DNA of 64,000 nucleotides from Clostridium manihotivorum (GCF_004015185.1 NZ_CP025746.1:124001-188000), one strand, 5' to 3'; shown: positions 27,733-36,454, numbered from the stretch's first letter. Translations and numbers: made by a program. The notes: generated by a model not told the origin, from the sequence alone.

Positions 27733-29256
27733 CTAGTATTCGCTAAGTGTATTAAAAGGAGCTGCTGGTAGTCCCTTTGAATTAAATAGATTAATCTCTA
27801 CAAAGTTTTTCCACCCATAGGCAACTCCTATAGGATTGTCTATCTTATCATTATAAACTACAACCTTATCTTCAACTATCTCAGCTTTTGCAGCAACCCA
27901 CACTCTATCTTCCCCACAAATTTCAAACCCCTTCAGTTTTTCATCATACTTTACAACTAGATCCCCAGCTTCAACATGATCAAAACTTATTTCTATCTTG
28001 TTGTCCTTGATATTATAAGATTTATATATAGGAGAGTATCCATTTATGTTTTCCTTATATACATCCTGTCTTGCTACTAAGGACAACCTTTCACCTACCG
28101 GCTTTTTATTCTTAGGATGAACATCTTCTTTTTCTCCACAATCCACTGTTACTACTATAGAAGTATTTTTTACATTTTTATAAGTATATAGCTGAGCATC
28201 TCTTAAAATCTGCCAAGTATCAACCTTTTCTTCATTAAACATAGGTAATTGGACAAACGCAAAAGGAAGCTCAGGATTTTCTAAATCCTCTCTCCAGCTT
28301 CTTATTAATGAACTAAAAAGCTTCTTATATAAGTTTGCGTGTGAAGAATCCTGTTCCCCTTGATACCAGATGACACCTCTTGCTGTAAATGGAGTTATCT
28401 TTCTAAACTTTGTATAGTAAAGCCCACTAGGTCTTAGATATGACTTTCTACCAAACGGAGGCTCCCAAGGAGCAAAGCCTATATCAGCCTGCAACTGCTG
28501 AATAGATCATTCAGGATAATCTTTCATATACTGTTGCTCTTTTAATGCATAATCCTCTTGAGCTTTATGAAACTCATGGATTAATTTTTCCTCTTCTTCC
28601 TCTGTAAGATTATCTATAACCCTTTTGTAGGGATCTAGGTATGCTTCAGATAATTCTTTATCTTCAATTAGATACTTTTCATTCATCCAGCAAGAGGCAG
28701 AAGTTCCCCCTTTATTACAATTGATTATACCTATTGGAACTTTTAAGTCAGCATATAAGTTCTTAGCGAAGTAATAAGCAACTGCTGAATAATATCTTGA
28801 TGTATCTGGTGAAGATATACTCCAGCCATTATCAACAATTCCCTCAGGAATTATACATTTTTCATCTTCATAAGTTATATCCGGTACATTGTAATACCTT
28901 ATATCTGAACAATTAGAATTAGTAATTTCTTCTTCTGCACCTATAGAGTCCTTCAAGTTGAACTCCATATTTGATTGCCCCCCAGCAATCCAAACTTCAC
29001 CTACCAGAATATTTTTTAGTATAATTTCATGATCCTTTGATAAAACACTAAGTTCATAAGGCCCGCCTGTTTCAAGCTTATTAAAAATTAATCTAAACCT
29101 TCCGCCTTCAGTTATGGCCTTTACTTCTTGTCCACATAGTTTACCGAAAACCACTTCATTCTCATCAGCCTCACCCCAAATAACAACCTCAGAATTCCTC
29201 TGAAGGACCATATTGTCAGAAAAAATTGGAGCTAATTTTAATTTCAATACCATCAC
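27733..29256 (-). pseudogene. Sialate O-acetylesterase-like SGNH esterase, interrupted by in-frame TGA
   Basis: Two same-frame pieces make one roughly 500-residue esterase. 29256-28510 carries the catalytic Ser block (IAGGQSNMEF), PIGIINCNKGGTSASCW and the N-terminal beta domain. 28506-27733 carries IWYQGEQDS and the Asp-His block DVHPKNKKPVGERL. A single TGA at 28507-28509 separates them, between DYPE and SIQQLQ; a TGG-to-TGA change would explain it. Neither piece has a complete triad. The family removes acetyl groups from sugars, here plausibly acetyl-mannan. The best-spaced start is TTG 29247 after AGAGG, since ATG 29253 is too close. Confidence 0.85.
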
Positions 29257-29312
29257 CTCTTACTTACTAACATGATTACCTTTACAAAAATATGATAGCA
29301 TAACGTTTAACT

Positions 29313-29325
29313 AAAGTATATACTT
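29313..29325 (-). promoter_or_regulatory. Palindromic GntR operator candidate before the esterase gene
   Basis: AAGTATATACTT (29314-29325) is a perfect 12-bp palindrome 58 bp upstream of the esterase reading frame. It is the cleanest copy of the motif found near gntR and the other sugar units. Bases 29326-29524 show nothing else clear. Confidence 0.6.
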
Positions 29326-29524
29326 ATTGCAAAGTAATATATCTTAATAAAAAAAATCAGGAATACGGCATTATTACTATAAATTCTTAACAAGTTTACT
29401 TGTTTTAAAGTTTTATTTATAACTTTTTATATTTATATAAAGTTACGTATTTATTGTAGAGTTTAACCCTGTGGCTACTTAAATTAAGCTCTAACTTTGG
29501 CTTTATACTAAGATTTAAAGTAAG

Positions 29525-29560
29525 CAAAAATGGCTTAACCCTTAAAGTTAAGCCATTCTT
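29525..29560 (-). terminator. Original terminator of tRNA-Arg, displaced by the integrated element
   Basis: The stem TGGCTTAAC / GTTAAGCCA, read on the minus strand, is followed by TTTTTGCTT. It lies just outside the left att copy, where the tRNA 3' end would have been before integration. Confidence 0.75.
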
Positions 29561-29570
29561 TTACCATACA

Positions 29571-29589
29571 TGGTATCCCCAGTAGGAAT
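29571..29589. repeat. attL core: 19-bp copy of the tRNA-Arg 3' end
   Basis: TGGTATCCCCAGTAGGAAT is identical to 38980-38998, the CCA end and T-arm of tRNA-Arg, and no other tRNA sequence is here. This is the signature of site-specific integration into a tRNA 3' end. Confidence 0.93.
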
Positions 29590-29624
29590 TAAAATATGAA
29601 TTTATGAAGCTTGTCCTACTAATT

Positions 29625-29674
29625 AAAAACCCACTTTAAAGCCTTATTCCTAAAGGCTTTGAGTGGGTTTTGTT
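29625..29674. terminator. Bidirectional terminator at the left end of the element
   Basis: AAAACCCACTTTAAAGCC pairs with GGCTTTGAGTGGGTTTT, with T runs on both sides. It ends the capsid operon and insulates the element from the host locus. Confidence 0.92.
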
Positions 29675-29707
29675 TTAATCATAAAATTTAATTTTCAAAT
29701 CTGTTTA

Positions 29708-29734
29708 GCGACTTATTGTCGCCATGTTGTCGCC
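29708..29734. repeat. TTGTCGCC repeats, left end (candidate integrase arm sites)
   Basis: TTGTCGCC at 29716-29723 and 29727-29734 (11-bp period), with an inverted GCGAC at 29708. Related GTGTCGC and TTGTCGC sites lie at 38905-38923 beside attR, so both ends of the element carry the motif. Confidence 0.6.
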
Positions 29735-29735
29735 A

Positions 29736-30593
29736 CTAAACTTTAGGCTTTATTACTGAAAAAGCTTCATCTCTTAGTACTTGCGATGCAACTCTCATAG
29801 TAACTCTTAACCCCATAAGGTCTTCTTGTCCTAAATTAATACTTGTACCATCTTCTAATGTTAGTGTACTTTCTCTAAGTACCTCATATTGAATATCTTG
29901 TAATATACCAAGCCTTAGATAATTAAAATCTCCAGTAATTAAAGGTGTCTTTGTACTATCAAAATGTGTTGTGTATTCAACTGGTGTGGAATAGATATTA
30001 CTTACATCATTAACCAATTGAGTTCCCATAGTTGTTTTAAGATTTCTTAATTTTGTCTTTGTTTTTGGCGCTTGAATAAGTACAGTTGGTGTAAATCCAT
30101 ACTCTTCTACTTTTCCTAAAGTGTTAGATATGTCTGTCATTATATCATCTGTTTCGCTTACACCATTTGTTGTACCTATAGATAATAATGTCTTTGGAAA
30201 TGGATTTGAAGTATCTCCAGTTAATATAGTTCTATCAATTACACTATAAAAACTTTCTGCGATAGCATCTCTAAGATCTTCGAACAAACTTATTACTGGA
30301 TCTGAAAGAGCTTCTCTTGATGCAGTCATTATTATTGCTATTTTTTTAGCTTCTAATGTTACTGGAACTATTGAAGGTTTCCCAACCTTTATTTTTTCGC
30401 CTTCACCAACCCATGTAGCTCCTGGAACATTTATAACAACTGGTATCGTCTTTTTAGGTGTTGTCATAGGTTCAACTTTTGCATACTTCATACAAATTGA
30501 TCCTTGCATTATTTGTTGTACTATCTCATTACTTATTTCAGTGGGTATAACCCCATCTAATTGTTGACTTAAAATTAAATCTGTATCTGCCAT
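29736..30593 (-). CDS. HK97-fold major capsid protein
   Basis: 285 residues. Segments PTEISNEIVQQIMQGSICMKYAKVEPM, PGATWVGEGEKIKVGKPSI, KKIAIIMTASREALSDP, the domain MTDISNTLGKVEEYGFTPTVLIQ, and the C-terminal VTMRVASQVLRDEAFSVIKPK follow the usual order of phage major capsid proteins. Unlike HK97 it has no fused delta domain; a separate scaffold gene precedes it by 4 bp. It is the only shell protein of the element and is last in its operon, before a strong terminator. Confidence 0.92.
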   Translation of the reverse strand: MADTDLILSQQLDGVIPTEISNEIVQQIMQGSICMKYAKVEPMTTPKKTIPVVINVPGATWVGEGEKIKVGKPSIVPVTLEAKKIAIIMTASREALSDPVISLFEDLRDAIAESFYSVIDRTILTGDTSNPFPKTLLSIGTTNGVSETDDIMTDISNTLGKVEEYGFTPTVLIQAPKTKTKLRNLKTTMGTQLVNDVSNIYSTPVEYTTHFDSTKTPLITGDFNYLRLGILQDIQYEVLRESTLTLEDGTSINLGQEDLMGLRVTMRVASQVLRDEAFSVIKPKV

Positions 30594-30597
30594 ATAT

Positions 30598-31176
30598 TTA
30601 TCTTACTCCCTTTACTATACGCTCAAAGTCACTTATTTCTTTTCTACCGCTAATAGAAGAGCCTCCACCTGGAATATAAGAACCAAGTTTCATTCTATTT
30701 TCAACTTCTCCATTAACATATTGAACCATTAACCCTTTAAACGCTTCTATATTATTCATAGTTTCTTCTACATCTTTGCCCGCTAAATATTTAACCATTT
30801 CAACAGGTATATTTGATTTAACCAATAACTCTTGATATTGCATTTTTAATTCTAGCTGCCGCTTTTCTTCATTTGATTTTTCAAGAGCTTTATTCATTTC
30901 TTCAAGTTTTATTTCTGCTTCTGACTTTTGAGGATACCTTTTATCGATTTCCTCATTAATCAAATTTTCTAAGTTGTTAGTCTTCCACGACTCAATACTT
31001 TTATCAAGCCTTTTGCTAACAGTTTTATCTACAACGCTATCATAATAGCCTTTAATATCTAGATTATTTGTAATTGCATTTTGAAATTGTTCTAAGGTTA
31101 TTTCACCAACTGAATTAGTTTCCGTTGACTTTCCCTCTCCTTCAATTTCTAAATTTTGATCTTGTAAATTTTCCAT
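30598..31176 (-). CDS. Capsid scaffolding protein (DUF4355-like)
   Basis: 192 residues, acidic at the N-terminus, with a long central coiled coil (about residues 75-125; EIKLEEMNKALEKSNEEKRQLELKMQYQELL) and a Gly/Ser-rich tail. This composition and position, directly before the capsid gene, is typical of phage scaffolds that set shell size and are released before DNA entry. It would determine whether the satellite builds its own (possibly small) capsid. ATG 31176 follows GGGAG at about 10 nt. Confidence 0.85.
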   Translation of the reverse strand: MENLQDQNLEIEGEGKSTETNSVGEITLEQFQNAITNNLDIKGYYDSVVDKTVSKRLDKSIESWKTNNLENLINEEIDKRYPQKSEAEIKLEEMNKALEKSNEEKRQLELKMQYQELLVKSNIPVEMVKYLAGKDVEETMNNIEAFKGLMVQYVNGEVENRMKLGSYIPGGGSSISGRKEISDFERIVKGVR

Positions 31177-31224
31177 CTTTTGTTTACTCCCTTCACCATA
31201 GACTTATTACACCTATGACTTTTT

Positions 31225-31275
31225 AAAAATATTATAAAAATTGTGGAACTGGCCGACCGTGGTTTTACCTATTTC
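31225..31275 (-). promoter_or_regulatory. Possible activator-dependent promoter of the capsid operon
   Basis: On the minus strand, TATAAT lies at 31231-31236, about 55 bp before the scaffold start. No -35 hexamer is seen at the usual distance; instead a GC-rich stretch (ACGGTCGGCCAG, about 31249-31260) is present. This suggests a late promoter needing an activator from the element or from a helper phage. Confidence 0.4.
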
Positions 31276-31413
31276 TAGATTAGAAGACACCCCTCACTTA
31301 TGTATATTTATACTATATATTCTGTATATTATACATTTATATTCTATATAGGAATACCACTTCCGAATAACATTGGCTTAAACACTAGGTTAGTGTATAT
31401 CCATGTAATTTTA

Positions 31414-31439
31414 GGCGACAATACAAGCGACAACGCGAC
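31414..31439. repeat. Internal GGCGACAA repeats
   Basis: GGCGACAA (31414-31421), AGCGACAA (31426-31433) and GCGAC (31435-31439) are the reverse complement of the end motif TTGTCGCC. They lie in the noncoding centre, about 1.7 kb inside the left end. Confidence 0.55.
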
Positions 31440-31641
31440 TTGCAAGACTATTAATATACATTTATTATTCATTGTTGATTATCAGCCATATCACGCCTAT
31501 ATTATAGCACAAACCCAGTAATATAGCCACACTACACACTTTTTGCACTTTTTCGCATAGGTGTCGCCACCTGTCAAGGTCAGACTGTTAGCAATGTGAA
31601 TAAATATTCTTAACAGTTTAATAGTTTAGTTACAGTTAGGC

Positions 31642-31899
31642 AAACTATCCTAAGTAAGAAAACATGAGCTTTTACATGAAATCTAGGGATAGTTTAATAG
31701 TTTCATAGATGAAAACTATATATTTAATATTTTTAATGTGGTATATAGGTATATTTCTACCTTTTATACCTATATACTTGTATATATTTTTTTTACTAAT
31801 TTAAAAACTATCCCAACTATTACTGACTATCCCTAATATAGATGTATCAATACTTTAAACATAGGGATAGTTTAAAGATAACTCTCCTCAAACTATCCC
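31642..31899. other. Candidate replication origin with iterons around an AT-rich core
   Basis: Six copies of GGGATAGTTT or its complement occur: AAACTATCC 31642, GGGATAGTTT 31686, AAACTATCCC 31805, TGACTATCCC 31824, GGGATAGTTT 31864 and AAACTATCCC 31890. They flank an almost pure A/T stretch (about 31710-31800) between the capsid operon and the repressor. Two iteron clusters around an AT-rich core is the origin layout of satellite islands whose helicase binds the iterons. The whole 31177-32133 gap lacks a convincing gene. Confidence 0.65.
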
Positions 31900-32133
31900 T
31901 AAAATAAATAAATCAAGTGCTTATTATATAAAAGAAAAATCTACCTAGTAGAAAACTTTATAAATACATAGCTAATCACTTGGTAGAAAATTATATATTC
32001 AAAAATTTATATGACACCTTGACACTTTGTCTTATATTTGTCGAAAAATATTTTTTGATTATTACTGCGAAAAGTTCCGCAATGGTGGAAATAAAAAAAT
32101 CCCTTACTTTAGTAAAGGATCATAAATTAGCTT

Positions 32134-32643
32134 CTATTTATTTCTTGATTTAATTTCAGTAGTTTTTATTTTAAGCATATCATACATAAATCTAAATAGC
32201 TCATCTTGTTCAAAGCTAGAAAAGTCATTAAATTTATATCCAATATCTTTTTCAACAAGCTTATTAGATGCAAATTTATCAAAGTCATCTAATATAGTAT
32301 GCAATTCTTCTTTTATTCGTTTCTCCTTCTGTATTAATGATGGCTTCTTATGAAGTTTATCCAATGCATTTATAATTCCTTCGTCAGAATTATTAGCAAT
32401 CTCCACTTCTGAATCAACAAATTTATTTTGAATGTCAGACCCAATATCATCACCAATTATATCTGCCATTGGTATATCAAATTTTTCTGATATTTCATTT
32501 AATACATTTATTGGTGGTACTATATCGCCACTTTCATATCTTCTCACAGTTATTTCTTTTTTATTTATTTTTTCAGCAAATTGTCTTTGAGTTAATTTAT
32601 TATCTTTTCGTATCTTTTTTATATTATCTGAAATACTCACCAT
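32134..32643 (-). CDS. CI-like XRE repressor of the element
   Basis: 169 residues. The N-terminal HTH (LTQRQFAEKINKKEITVRRYESGDIVPPINVLNEISEKF, residues about 17-56) is a lambda-repressor-type fold. The C-terminal part is acidic and helical without a visible LexA-type Ser-Lys protease pair, so RecA-stimulated autocleavage is unlikely. Derepression by a helper protein, as in phage-inducible islands, would fit (inference). It is divergent from the Cro-like gene with shared operators between. Confidence 0.88.
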   Translation of the reverse strand: MVSISDNIKKIRKDNKLTQRQFAEKINKKEITVRRYESGDIVPPINVLNEISEKFDIPMADIIGDDIGSDIQNKFVDSEVEIANNSDEGIINALDKLHKKPSLIQKEKRIKEELHTILDDFDKFASNKLVEKDIGYKFNDFSSFEQDELFRFMYDMLKIKTTEIKSRNK

Positions 32644-32670
32644 TATTCACCTCAGCATTATAATATCACA

Positions 32671-32766
32671 ACCGTCATTAAAAATATATATTTTTGAATA
32701 ATATTATTGACATAGTCATTTATAATGACTATAATCAAAATATCAACAGTTACTTTAAATGACGGT
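32671..32766. promoter_or_regulatory. Lysogeny switch: strong promoter with three related operators
   Basis: TTGACA (32707-32712), 17 bp, TATAAT (32730-32735) drives the rightward operon. Between them lies the perfect palindrome TAGTCATTTATAATGACTA (32713-32731). Outer operators ACCGTCATT (32671-32679) and AATGACGGT (32758-32766) are inverted copies of each other and share the TCATT core. The repressor bound at the central palindrome would block polymerase directly. Confidence 0.88.
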
Positions 32767-32780
32767 GAGGTGAAATTAAT

Positions 32781-32981
32781 ATGGGAATTAATTTAAAAAT
32801 TGCTCGAATCAAAAAGGGCATTAAACAAATTGACCTAGCAAAAGAAATTCATGTTTCCCCAGCAACTTTAATTAAGTGGGAAAAAGGCATTGAATTTGAC
32901 AACATTAGACTTGGACAGATGAAGGCAATTGCAGCTGCTCTTAGCTCAACTGTAGAAGAACTTTTCTTATCTGAAAATTAG
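32781..32981 (+). CDS. Cro-like XRE regulator
   Basis: 66 residues, essentially only the HTH domain (LKIARIKKGIKQIDLAKEIHVSPATLIKWEKG...). It is the first gene of the rightward operon and lies directly behind the operator set, as Cro or activator proteins do. ATG 32781 follows GGTGAGGTGAAATTAAT. Confidence 0.9.
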   Translation: MGINLKIARIKKGIKQIDLAKEIHVSPATLIKWEKGIEFDNIRLGQMKAIAAALSSTVEELFLSEN

Positions 32982-33094
32982 TAAAGTGCTAATATGCAAA
33001 AATCATATCTATTAAATTCTAAAATAGACACTGCAGAGCAATGACAAAAATAAATCGCAATGATTTACAACAATAATTCAATGGAGTGATAAAT

Positions 33095-33355
33095 ATGAGC
33101 TACTCAAGGGAAGAAATGTTGAGAAACAATTATGAAACAGATAATGATTACATACTGGACGTATTGAAAGAAGCTGACGATAAAATTTTTTCTGATATGT
33201 ATGGAATGATTCCAGAAGGAAATCTCTTAGATTTATTCAGAAAATGGCTTTCAATTAGAAATAAAATTGAAGATATATATATTGAACAAGCCTATTCTAA
33301 CGGCTTTAATGCAGGTGCAGAATTAGCAAGAGTACAAAAAAGGAGGGGTCAATAA
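33095..33355 (+). CDS. Hypothetical small protein, 86 aa
   Basis: Charged helical protein (MSYSREEMLRNNYETDNDYILDVLKEADDKIFSDMYG...) with no recognised domain. ATG 33095 is 8 nt after GGAG; the in-frame GTG at 33086 is less well placed. Its stop overlaps the next start (TAATG), so the two are co-translated. Confidence 0.7.
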   Translation: MSYSREEMLRNNYETDNDYILDVLKEADDKIFSDMYGMIPEGNLLDLFRKWLSIRNKIEDIYIEQAYSNGFNAGAELARVQKRRGQ

Positions 33356-33759
33356 TGATTGATTCAGAATATATGAGAGCTTTTAATTTAGTAGAAAGTA
33401 CTTCAAAAACTCTTAATAAGATTTATACCCAGGTGAAAAATAATAGTTTTGAAGATATAAAAGCTTGTGAAGCTATGGAAAAGTTAATTCAAGACATTGA
33501 TATCTTTATGTGGAAGGTAAATCATTATTCAAAAAGTGCTAAGGAAGGTGTCTTAAAGCTAGGTAGTAATGATAGATATAGCATAAATGAAATTGAACTA
33601 ACTTGCGGCTATCCTTTAGAAGTTTATAACGCCGAATATGATCAGTGGGAAGCTGGTTGCGTAGAGCATAGTAATAATTTTGATGGATACTACTTTCAAA
33701 ATAATGATGGAAATAGCTTTGCATTAAGTAACGGTATGTATTGTAGAGTAAGAAAGTAA
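33355..33759 (+). CDS. DUF5348-like protein
   Basis: 134 residues. A helical N-terminal half is followed by a beta-rich C-terminal half: RYSINEIELTCGYPLEVYNAEYDQWEAGCVEHSNNFDGYYF, then a GNSFALSNGMYCRVR ending. This pattern fits the DUF5348 domain found in Firmicute mobile elements; function unknown. Start after AGGAGGGGTCAATA. Confidence 0.65.
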   Translation: MIDSEYMRAFNLVESTSKTLNKIYTQVKNNSFEDIKACEAMEKLIQDIDIFMWKVNHYSKSAKEGVLKLGSNDRYSINEIELTCGYPLEVYNAEYDQWEAGCVEHSNNFDGYYFQNNDGNSFALSNGMYCRVRK

Positions 33760-33805
33760 TAAATTTAATAAAAATAGTAGTTAAGAATAGGGGGATTTAT
33801 CTGTG

Positions 33806-34096
33806 ATGAAAGAAGAGCTTTTAGAGCTTATACAAGCGAGTCAAGAAACTGGAGTAACAGTTGAACAATTAAGAAAGGACATTGCTAGAGGACTGCTGAG
33901 GGGCAAAAAGATAGGACGTAAATTCTTAGTAGCAAGAAAAGACTTAAATTCATATTTAGGCCTAGAAAATAACAATGAAGTACTTGAACTTCAACTGGAA
34001 AATGAGAAATTAAGAAATAAGATTAAAGGATACGAAATGCAATTTGAAACCTTTAAAGGTCTATTAAAAACACTTGCTAATATTGCAGATGCTTAG
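33806..34096 (+). CDS. Excisionase-like HTH protein with coiled coil
   Basis: 96 residues. The N-terminal winged-HTH of the excisionase/MerR-like type (TGVTVEQLRKDIARGLLRGKKIGRKFLVARKDLNSYL) is followed by a leucine-rich helix (LELQLENEKLRNKIKGYEMQF). It may direct excision or control transcription. GTG 33803 is an alternative start; both follow AGGGGGATTTAT. Confidence 0.75.
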   Translation: MKEELLELIQASQETGVTVEQLRKDIARGLLRGKKIGRKFLVARKDLNSYLGLENNNEVLELQLENEKLRNKIKGYEMQFETFKGLLKTLANIADA

Positions 34097-34113
34097 TGAA
34101 GGAAGGTGTAAAG

Positions 34114-34215
34114 ATGAATTTTATTATACTAAAAAATTATGTAGAGCTATGTCAAAAGTTAAATAAACAACCGTCATTTAATGGACTAAAACACTTTAGA
34201 CTAGCCTTTAAGTAG
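34114..34215 (+). CDS. Small ORF, 33 aa, containing an operator-like sequence
   Basis: ATG 34114 follows GGAAGGTGTAAAG and the frame runs to TAG 34213-34215 (MNFIILKNYVELCQKLNKQ...). Bases 34170-34178 read ACCGTCATT, identical to the outer repressor operator at 32671. The ORF may be real, or just leader sequence to the primase gene. Low certainty. Confidence 0.35.
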   Translation: MNFIILKNYVELCQKLNKQPSFNGLKHFRLAFK

Positions 34216-34225
34216 GTGATTATAT

Positions 34226-36454
34226 TTGAGTATAAACATAAGAGAAATAGTTTCGTCTCATGAATTATTACCACTAGTTCCTCTAACTGGATATAGCAAA
34301 ACTCCATTTTGTCAATGGAGCAAAGAAGAAACTTGGATAAAAGATATTGATGGTTGTAATATAAAAAAATTCTCATGGATCAATAAAGAAGGAAATCAGA
34401 AGCAAGGTCAAGTTACTGGATTTTCACTTTTATTAGGTAAAAAAAGTAATATAACTGTCATTGATTTAGATATAGGCCATTCTGATACTGTTAACGGAGT
34501 TGAAAGTTTTAAAGAACTCATCAAAGACTTACCAAAAGAGGATATTGAAATAATTAATTCAACTTTTATAATTCAAAGCCCTAGAGGTGGTTATCATTTA
34601 TATTTTAAGTATGTTGAGGGAATAAAAGGTATTACAGATTATTTTAAGGGTGTTGGTAAACCTGGTATTGATGTAAGGACCGATGGCAACTTAGTTCCTA
34701 TTCCAGGCACTAAAATTCAACTTAACGGTCAAGGTAAAGCCTTAATTTATTCAATAAAAAATAATTCCGAAATTAAACCTATGCCTCAAAGTCTTATTAC
34801 CCTATTCAAACAGCATCAAGATAAGCCAGTAAAAAAAGCAAGCAATACAACAAAGATTTCCAACTCAAAATATTATAAAGTAGTTAATGAAGGAGAAGGA
34901 AGGGATAACACTTTACTGTCATGGTTAGGGTCACAAATTAAAAATAATCCTAATATGAGAAAAAAAGAGAATCTAATTCCATATGCTTTTATGTATAATC
35001 AATGTTACTTAAATCCACCATTAGAAACTGATATAGTTATTCAGAAAGTTGATAGTGTACTTAAGTATGCATTACCTCCTTATTGTGATGAAAAAGGAAA
35101 TGTTGACACTTGGTTATTAGTTCAATATGTAATGGAGAATAACCCCTGTTATGTTAAAGGAAATCTATGGTTCATTTACAATAAGCAAAAAGGGTGTTAT
35201 GACTTTTTAGAAACTGAAAAAGTTCAAAAATTATTTTTTCAATATGCAATAAATAGTAAAGATAAAACAGTAAATCATTCATTAGAATTTGCTAAAAAAA
35301 TCATGCTTACAAGTGAAGATGCACGAGAAACATTTGCTGAAAAAGATTATATTAATTGTTTAAATGGTGTAATTGATATAAAAAAAGACTCACTACTACC
35401 ACACGATCCAAAATACAAGTTATCAGTACAATTTAAAGCTAATTTAATAGAACATGACTTTAAAACAAAATTTAATAATTCTCATTTCAAAAGTTTTTTA
35501 GAAGGTATTTTAGATACTGAAAGTATTATAACCCTTCAAGAGTCATGGGGACTTATGCTATCACCACATGGAAAGGAAGTTCAGAATTGCTTTATTTATA
35601 AAGGGGAAGGCTCAAATGGAAAAGGAGCTCTGGAAGAAATACAGGAAGCTCTACTAGACGAAAAATATATTTGCAGTATAGGTTTAGGTGACTTTAATGG
35701 TGATTATGACATATCAAGTGCAGAAGGAAAACACGTTAATATAGTCCGCGATGATGAAACAGAAGGGAAAATGAACAGTAAGATATTTAAATCAATGGTG
35801 TGCTCTGAACCAGTAAAGGTAAATCGTAAGTTTGCCAATATAGTTAGAATGAGGTTTAATATAACTCATTTTTTTGGACTTAATCGTATGCCATATACCT
35901 CTGATAAATCTAAAGGCTTTTTCCGCAGACCTATAATAATACCTTTTAATCAATCTTTTGGGAACGAAGAAGAAGTAAGAAAAGGTATAGCAAATAAATT
36001 AAAAGATCCTCTCATATCAGATAAGATAATAAGAAATGAAATTGACATTGTTTTTACTTGGGCTTATGAGGGGTTAAAAAGGCTTAAAAAAAATAATTGG
36101 ACTGTAACGGTAAGTAATGCGGCTAAACAAGAACTCGAGAATTTTAAAGAAGAAGTTGATAGTGTCTATGCCTTTTATAAAAACTGTATTTCTCAAAGCA
36201 AAGGAAATCTTATAAATGCAACAGTACTCTATAACAGCTATAATGCTTTTTGCATTAAACAAAAAATAGTACCAGTAAGCCAGACTAACTTTGGCAGACA
36301 AATAAAAGGCTATGGTGTAAAAAAAGACAATGCAAATGGCAATAAGGTATACTATTTTGATATTTCTTTTAAAACTGAAAATACTGTTCAAGAAATACTA
36401 CCAAAAGAGCCTGTATATAATGGCGTAAAAGCTTGCAATGAAGTAAAAATTTAG
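34226..36454 (+). CDS. Primase-polymerase / SF3 helicase replication protein (P4/D5 type)
   Basis: 742 residues. The N-terminal AEP primase-polymerase domain (residues about 5-190) has VIDLDIG acidic residues, SPRGGYHLYFK and a GIDVRTDGNLVPIPGT segment. A D5_N-type linker is followed by the helicase: Walker A GEGSNGKGALEE (about residue 455), Walker B-like VNIVRDDETEG and sensor FFGLNRMPY. A winged-helix-like end (YNSYNAFCIKQKIVPVSQTNFGRQIK) may bind the iterons. It should initiate and unwind the element's DNA. TTG start 34226 after AGGTGATTATA. Confidence 0.92.
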   Translation: MSINIREIVSSHELLPLVPLTGYSKTPFCQWSKEETWIKDIDGCNIKKFSWINKEGNQKQGQVTGFSLLLGKKSNITVIDLDIGHSDTVNGVESFKELIKDLPKEDIEIINSTFIIQSPRGGYHLYFKYVEGIKGITDYFKGVGKPGIDVRTDGNLVPIPGTKIQLNGQGKALIYSIKNNSEIKPMPQSLITLFKQHQDKPVKKASNTTKISNSKYYKVVNEGEGRDNTLLSWLGSQIKNNPNMRKKENLIPYAFMYNQCYLNPPLETDIVIQKVDSVLKYALPPYCDEKGNVDTWLLVQYVMENNPCYVKGNLWFIYNKQKGCYDFLETEKVQKLFFQYAINSKDKTVNHSLEFAKKIMLTSEDARETFAEKDYINCLNGVIDIKKDSLLPHDPKYKLSVQFKANLIEHDFKTKFNNSHFKSFLEGILDTESIITLQESWGLMLSPHGKEVQNCFIYKGEGSNGKGALEEIQEALLDEKYICSIGLGDFNGDYDISSAEGKHVNIVRDDETEGKMNSKIFKSMVCSEPVKVNRKFANIVRMRFNITHFFGLNRMPYTSDKSKGFFRRPIIIPFNQSFGNEEEVRKGIANKLKDPLISDKIIRNEIDIVFTWAYEGLKRLKKNNWTVTVSNAAKQELENFKEEVDSVYAFYKNCISQSKGNLINATVLYNSYNAFCIKQKIVPVSQTNFGRQIKGYGVKKDNANGNKVYYFDISFKTENTVQEILPKEPVYNGVKACNEVKI

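Noticed and set aside
28507..28509. TGA in the esterase as a selenocysteine codon
   Set aside because: The position is not a catalytic residue in this family and I see no basis for a selenocysteine insertion element; a nonsense change is simpler.
29736..31176. Capsid and scaffold genes as a remnant of a larger prophage
   Set aside because: Not fully excluded, but both ends of the element are intact, a terminator follows the capsid gene, and the replication and switch genes look complete, so a satellite is preferred.
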